From Sva-07 sp031430875 (GTDB taxonomy: Bacteria; Actinomycetota; Acidimicrobiia; Acidimicrobiales; Ilumatobacteraceae), in contig JANPCI010000025.1 of NCBI GenBank assembly GCA_031430875.1, positions 1-7,851 of the forward strand: a stretch of 7,851 bases of DNA, read 5' to 3'. Made by a program: the position numbers and the translations under genes. This document shows, piece by piece, positions 5,323 to 7,851 of this stretch (within the stretch, counting starts at the first letter, position 1; every line of letters starts with the position of its first letter). The notes under the pieces are model-generated. The model did no database searches. It saw nothing but the letters and a program-made list of their open reading frames with translations, and had not been told where the DNA came from.

Positions 5323-6432
5323 TCAGCGCTCGGGATCTGCCGGCGGCTCGTCGAGCGGCGTAGGGATTGCTTCGCCCGGCCGAAGTTGGTCAGCCATCGC
5401 CAGTGCGAGGACGGCGAGTACGCAGCCATAGAGCGCTCCGCCGATTCCGTAGATGCCGAAGCCGAGGATGGCGACGACAATCGGTACCGCCGGCCCGACA
5501 CGAATCGAACGATCGTCGACCTGACGTCGCCACCACAGTGCCTCGGTGACCTGCAGCGACGCCGCGACGAGCGCAGCGAGGGCAACTTCGAGGCCCGAGG
5601 CAACGCCGACTGCGAGGAGCAGGACGGGTAGCCAACCAATGACGATGCCGAAGTACGGCACCGTTGCAGCGAGCGCTCCGAACAGCGCGAGCAGCCCGAT
5701 GGCAGGAATTTCGAGCATCGAGCCGACCACCCAGATTGCGGCACCGCTGACGAGACCCTGTGCGATCGATGCCCACACGTACACCTGCGTACGGCGTGTC
5801 CCGTCTGCCAGTGCCGGAGCCAACCGATCCCGCCGTTCCCGTGAGAGTTGATTGAGCCCGCCCTGCACCATGCGCCGACCGAACAGCAGCAGGAAAATCG
5901 TGAGGACCATCGACACGAAGTAGGGGGGAGCCGAGAGCGCCGCCGATCTGAGTGCATCGGCACCCGAACCGGTCCGTTCGTCGAAGCGAGCGGTGAGTTC
6001 GGTGACCTGATCGACGAGTGAAATCTCGCGAGCTATGGCGCCGAGCCGATCTTCACGATTCTCGATCTCCGCGGCGATCGACGGACCCGACTCCTGGAGC
6101 TGGTCGACCTGATCGAGCATGCTCGACGAGTACAGCCACGTGATGCCGACTGCCAGCGCCGCCACGGTCATGAACGTGAGAATGATCGCCAAGGGGCGCG
6201 GCATGTGCTGATCCATCCACGCGACCACCGGCGTGAGCAGCAGCGCGATCACCGATGCGGCGACCGCCCAGCCGAACACCTGGTGAGCGGCCGTGAAGAT
6301 GCTGCTCACGAGGACAACGGCGCAGATCATCGTTGTGACCAGGAGACCGACGCGCCACGGGACCGGGCCGAGGAGTGCGCCGGAGTGAGTCTGCGGGAGC
6401 GAGGGCTCCGAGGGTCCTCCGACCGCGGCCAT
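5323..6432 (-). CDS. AI-2E family transporter (divergent paralog 1)
   Basis: A 369-residue polytopic membrane protein of the AI-2E transporter family (PF01594), close to the usual length of about 350. Visible features in order: an N-terminal hydrophobic pair (about 27-72) ending LLLTPVVAWMDQHMPRPLA, a third helix (about 80-101), a long hydrophilic amphipathic stretch (about 103-168), a helix YFVSMVLTIFLLLFGRRMV (171-189), then the C-terminal helices with EIPAIGLLALFGALAATVPYFG (241-262) and GIYGIGGALYGCVLAVLALA (326-345). Members export a range of small molecules or ions; substrate cannot be told from sequence, and AI-2 itself is proven for few. ATG 6432 is chosen because the longer frame from 6507 would overlap the divergent gene and 6432 has TACCCT 7 nt upstream, as expected of a leaderless transcript. 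The C-terminal half is more divergent from the family pattern than that of its neighbour. Confidence 0.88.
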   Translation of the reverse strand: MAAVGGPSEPSLPQTHSGALLGPVPWRVGLLVTTMICAVVLVSSIFTAAHQVFGWAVAASVIALLLTPVVAWMDQHMPRPLAIILTFMTVAALAVGITWLYSSSMLDQVDQLQESGPSIAAEIENREDRLGAIAREISLVDQVTELTARFDERTGSGADALRSAALSAPPYFVSMVLTIFLLLFGRRMVQGGLNQLSRERRDRLAPALADGTRRTQVYVWASIAQGLVSGAAIWVVGSMLEIPAIGLLALFGALAATVPYFGIVIGWLPVLLLAVGVASGLEVALAALVAASLQVTEALWWRRQVDDRSIRVGPAVPIVVAILGFGIYGIGGALYGCVLAVLALAMADQLRPGEAIPTPLDEPPADPER

Positions 6433-6438
6433 TGCGCC

Positions 6439-6445
6439 TAGGGTA
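6439..6445. promoter_or_regulatory. Interlocked divergent -10 hexamers
   Basis: TAGGGT (6439-6444) lies 8 nt before the GTG at 6453 on the plus strand. TACCCT (6445-6440) lies 7 nt before the ATG at 6432 on the minus strand. Both fit TANNNT at the distance expected for leaderless transcripts, common in actinobacteria, and they share five base pairs. No convincing -35 boxes were found; both would lie inside the opposite gene. The whole spacer is 20 bp. Confidence 0.5.
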
Positions 6446-6452
6446 GCTCGCG

Positions 6453-7613
6453 GTGCTGAACCAGTCGGCTGACAGTGCGTCCGGGGCTCGACCCGCCGCT
6501 GGTTCATCGCCGAGCACTGCTCGCGCCGAGATCGTCCTGATCACCGTCATCGGCGTCGCGATCCTCGGTGCCATGGCCGTTCTCGCCGTCTTCCGTTCGG
6601 CATCGCGCGAACTCATCGCGCTCGGTATCGGGCTCCTGGTTGCGCTCGCGCTCGATCCGGTGCTACGTGCGACGCAGCGTCGCTTCGAGTGCAGCCGCGC
6701 AGTCGGCACGGTCATCGTCGGTGCCGCATGCGTCGTGGCATTCGGTGGCCTGGTACTCGTCCTGGGATCGCAGGTGACCGATCAGGCTGGCAAGTTCGCC
6801 GAGGAGTTGCCCGCCACGATCGAAGAGTTCTACACGTGGCCGGTGATCGGCCAACGACTTGAAGATGCCGATGCGGTCGGTGACGTCGAGCGGTTCGCGG
6901 ACGAGTTGCCGACCAGGATCGATGCAGACTTGATCTCGGACGTCGCGGGTCGGGTGCTCGGCGGACTCGGATCTGCCCTGCTGGTGCTCGTCGTCGCGGT
7001 GGCAGTCCTGCTCGACGGCGAGGCGCTCGTGGCCCGAGTCCGGCGCGCCATTCCGCCCGAGCGCCGCGAACGAGCCGACGAGGTCGGACGAATCGTGTAT
7101 CGCTCCGTGGCCCGCTACTTCGCTGGGTCGGTGGCAGTTGCCGTCCTCAACGGCACCGTCATCCTGACGTCAGGCTTGATTCTCGGAATTCCGCTCGCCC
7201 CACTCGCTGCGGTCTGGGCAGCGATCACCAACCTGATCCCGCAGATCGGGGGCTTTCTCGGGGGTTCTTTCTTCGTCGTGCTCGCCCTGACCCAGGGAGC
7301 CCTGCCGGGCTTGATCGCGCTCGTCATCTTCCTCGGATACCAGCAGTTGGAGAACAACGTCATCCAACCAACGGTCATCGGGCGCGCCATCAACCTGACG
7401 CCGCCGACCACGATGCTCGCCGCACTGGTCGGCGGAGCGGCTGCGGGAGTTCCCGGCGCCCTCGTCGCAGCCCCGCTGATCGGTGCCGCGAAGTCGGTCT
7501 GGCTCGACACACACGGTCAAGGTTCGGCCAGCCCCGACGAGCCACCCGCCCATACCCGTCCGACCCGTCTCCGTCAGGTCATGAATCGTGTGAGCCGTTC
7601 CGCGGACGGGTGA
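6453..7613 (+). CDS. AI-2E family transporter (divergent paralog 2)
   Basis: A 386-residue AI-2E family membrane protein (PF01594). Two N-terminal helices (about 26-47 and 53-69) end in ALDPVLRATQRRF. A third (about 84-105) is followed by a soluble segment (107-165), a helix LGSALLVLVVAVAVLLDGE (172-190), then RAIPPERRERADEVGRIV. The family signature is near the C-terminus: NLIPQIGGFLGG (260-271), GYQQLENNVIQPTVIGRAIN (295-314) and TMLAALVGGAAAGVPGALVAAPL (320-342). The tail of about 35 residues is hydrophilic. It is a typical member, unlike its divergent partner, which lacks the clear QxxEN-xIxP motif. The substrate is unknown. GTG 6453 lies 8 nt after a TAGGGT box, so a leaderless start is likely; no Shine-Dalgarno is present. 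It converges with the zinc peptidase gene. Confidence 0.93.
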   Translation: MLNQSADSASGARPAAGSSPSTARAEIVLITVIGVAILGAMAVLAVFRSASRELIALGIGLLVALALDPVLRATQRRFECSRAVGTVIVGAACVVAFGGLVLVLGSQVTDQAGKFAEELPATIEEFYTWPVIGQRLEDADAVGDVERFADELPTRIDADLISDVAGRVLGGLGSALLVLVVAVAVLLDGEALVARVRRAIPPERRERADEVGRIVYRSVARYFAGSVAVAVLNGTVILTSGLILGIPLAPLAAVWAAITNLIPQIGGFLGGSFFVVLALTQGALPGLIALVIFLGYQQLENNVIQPTVIGRAINLTPPTTMLAALVGGAAAGVPGALVAAPLIGAAKSVWLDTHGQGSASPDEPPAHTRPTRLRQVMNRVSRSADG

Positions 7614-7641
7614 ACGTCGTGATCGGCCCCTGTGACGACGT
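7614..7641. terminator. Possible bidirectional terminator hairpin
   Basis: ACGTCGT (7614-7620) and ACGACGT (7635-7641) are perfect 7-bp arms around a 14-nt loop. They fill the space between the stop codons of two converging genes (7613 and 7648). There is no T-run on either side and the loop is long, so its strength is uncertain; the position is what suggests termination. Confidence 0.42.
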
Positions 7642-7647
7642 CGCACT

Positions 7648-7851
7648 TCATGGGGCAATTGCTCCGTCGAACGTGACGCATTGCTCAGGATCCCCGGTCG
7701 TGAAGCCCGTGTCGAACCAGGCCCGCCTCTCCTCGGCGCTGCCGTGGGTGAACGATTCTGGATTCACGTCCTGACCGGCGGATTCGAGGATCCGATCGTC
7801 GCCCACCGCCGCCGCTGCGTTCAACGCCTCGTCGATCTCGCCGTCGCGGTC
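7648..7851 (-). CDS. YpfJ-type neutral zinc metallopeptidase, C-terminal part only
   Basis: The last 67 residues of a gene that enters from the right edge. They read DGEIDEALNAAAAVGDDRI, then PESFTHGSAEERRAWFDTGF and GDPEQCVTF, and end DGAIAP before TGA. This is the characteristic C-terminus of the putative neutral zinc metallopeptidase family (PF04228, YpfJ): the IDEALNAA-xxGDDR helix, the SFTHGxxxQR-like loop and the closing GDxxxCxTF. The catalytic HExxH lies upstream and outside the window, so activity cannot be judged. Family members are predicted membrane-anchored or secreted peptidases of unknown substrate. It converges with the AI-2E gene, with an inverted repeat between them. Confidence 0.88.
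   Translation of the reverse strand, partial: DRDGEIDEALNAAAAVGDDRILESAGQDVNPESFTHGSAEERRAWFDTGFTTGDPEQCVTFDGAIAP

Noticed and set aside
6432..6507. Longer minus-strand AI-2E start at ATG 6507
   Set aside because: It would overlap the divergent transporter gene by 55 bp and add 25 residues unlike the family; the 6432 start has a well-placed -10 hexamer.

Overview
The window is GC-rich, densely coding bacterial DNA, most likely from an actinobacterium and possibly an acidimicrobial (Ilumatobacter-like) lineage. The clues are frequent GTG starts, apparently leaderless starts, a conserved actinobacterial hypothetical protein at the left edge, an LPETG-anchored ice-binding-like protein with an Ala/Thr/Pro-rich stalk, and promoters of the actinobacterial SigB/SigF type. 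The phylum is inferred from these; the order is a guess.

Layout. Positions 1-2087 are minus-strand genes. Read in the direction of transcription they are a sortase-anchored DUF3494 (ice-binding-like) surface protein, an 18-bp gap, a small low-affinity iron permease family membrane protein, then a 39-residue ChaB-like miniprotein that overlaps by GTGA the start of a conserved hypothetical protein cut by the window edge. A 130-bp divergent spacer (2088-2217) holds a perfect 7-bp hairpin. Positions 2218-5086 are plus-strand: an SRPBCC-fold protein, a PAS-PAS-GAF-PP2C (SpoIIE/RsbU-type) phosphatase and a STAS anti-anti-sigma factor. Tail to tail with the STAS gene is a 25-residue membrane miniprotein on the minus strand (5099-5176), too short for ordinary gene callers but with a strong ribosome binding site. 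Next come two AI-2E family transporters, divergent and only 20 bp apart, with interlocked -10 hexamers. The right edge holds the C-terminus of a YpfJ-type zinc metallopeptidase, convergent with the second transporter, with an inverted repeat between the two stop codons.

How it fits together. The phosphatase and STAS protein are two of the four parts of a partner-switching system that controls a general-stress sigma factor; the anti-sigma kinase and the sigma factor are not in the window. Two sites match the GTTT-N16-GGGTA promoter of SigB/SigF-type sigma factors. One lies directly before the ChaB-like miniprotein and the other before the membrane miniprotein. I found no other match to this bipartite pattern by eye. 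The window may therefore hold both the upstream control proteins and two outputs of one stress regulon, the outputs being very small proteins. This link is inference. No RNA genes, insertion sequences or CRISPR arrays were seen, and no gene-free stretch exceeds about 150 bp.
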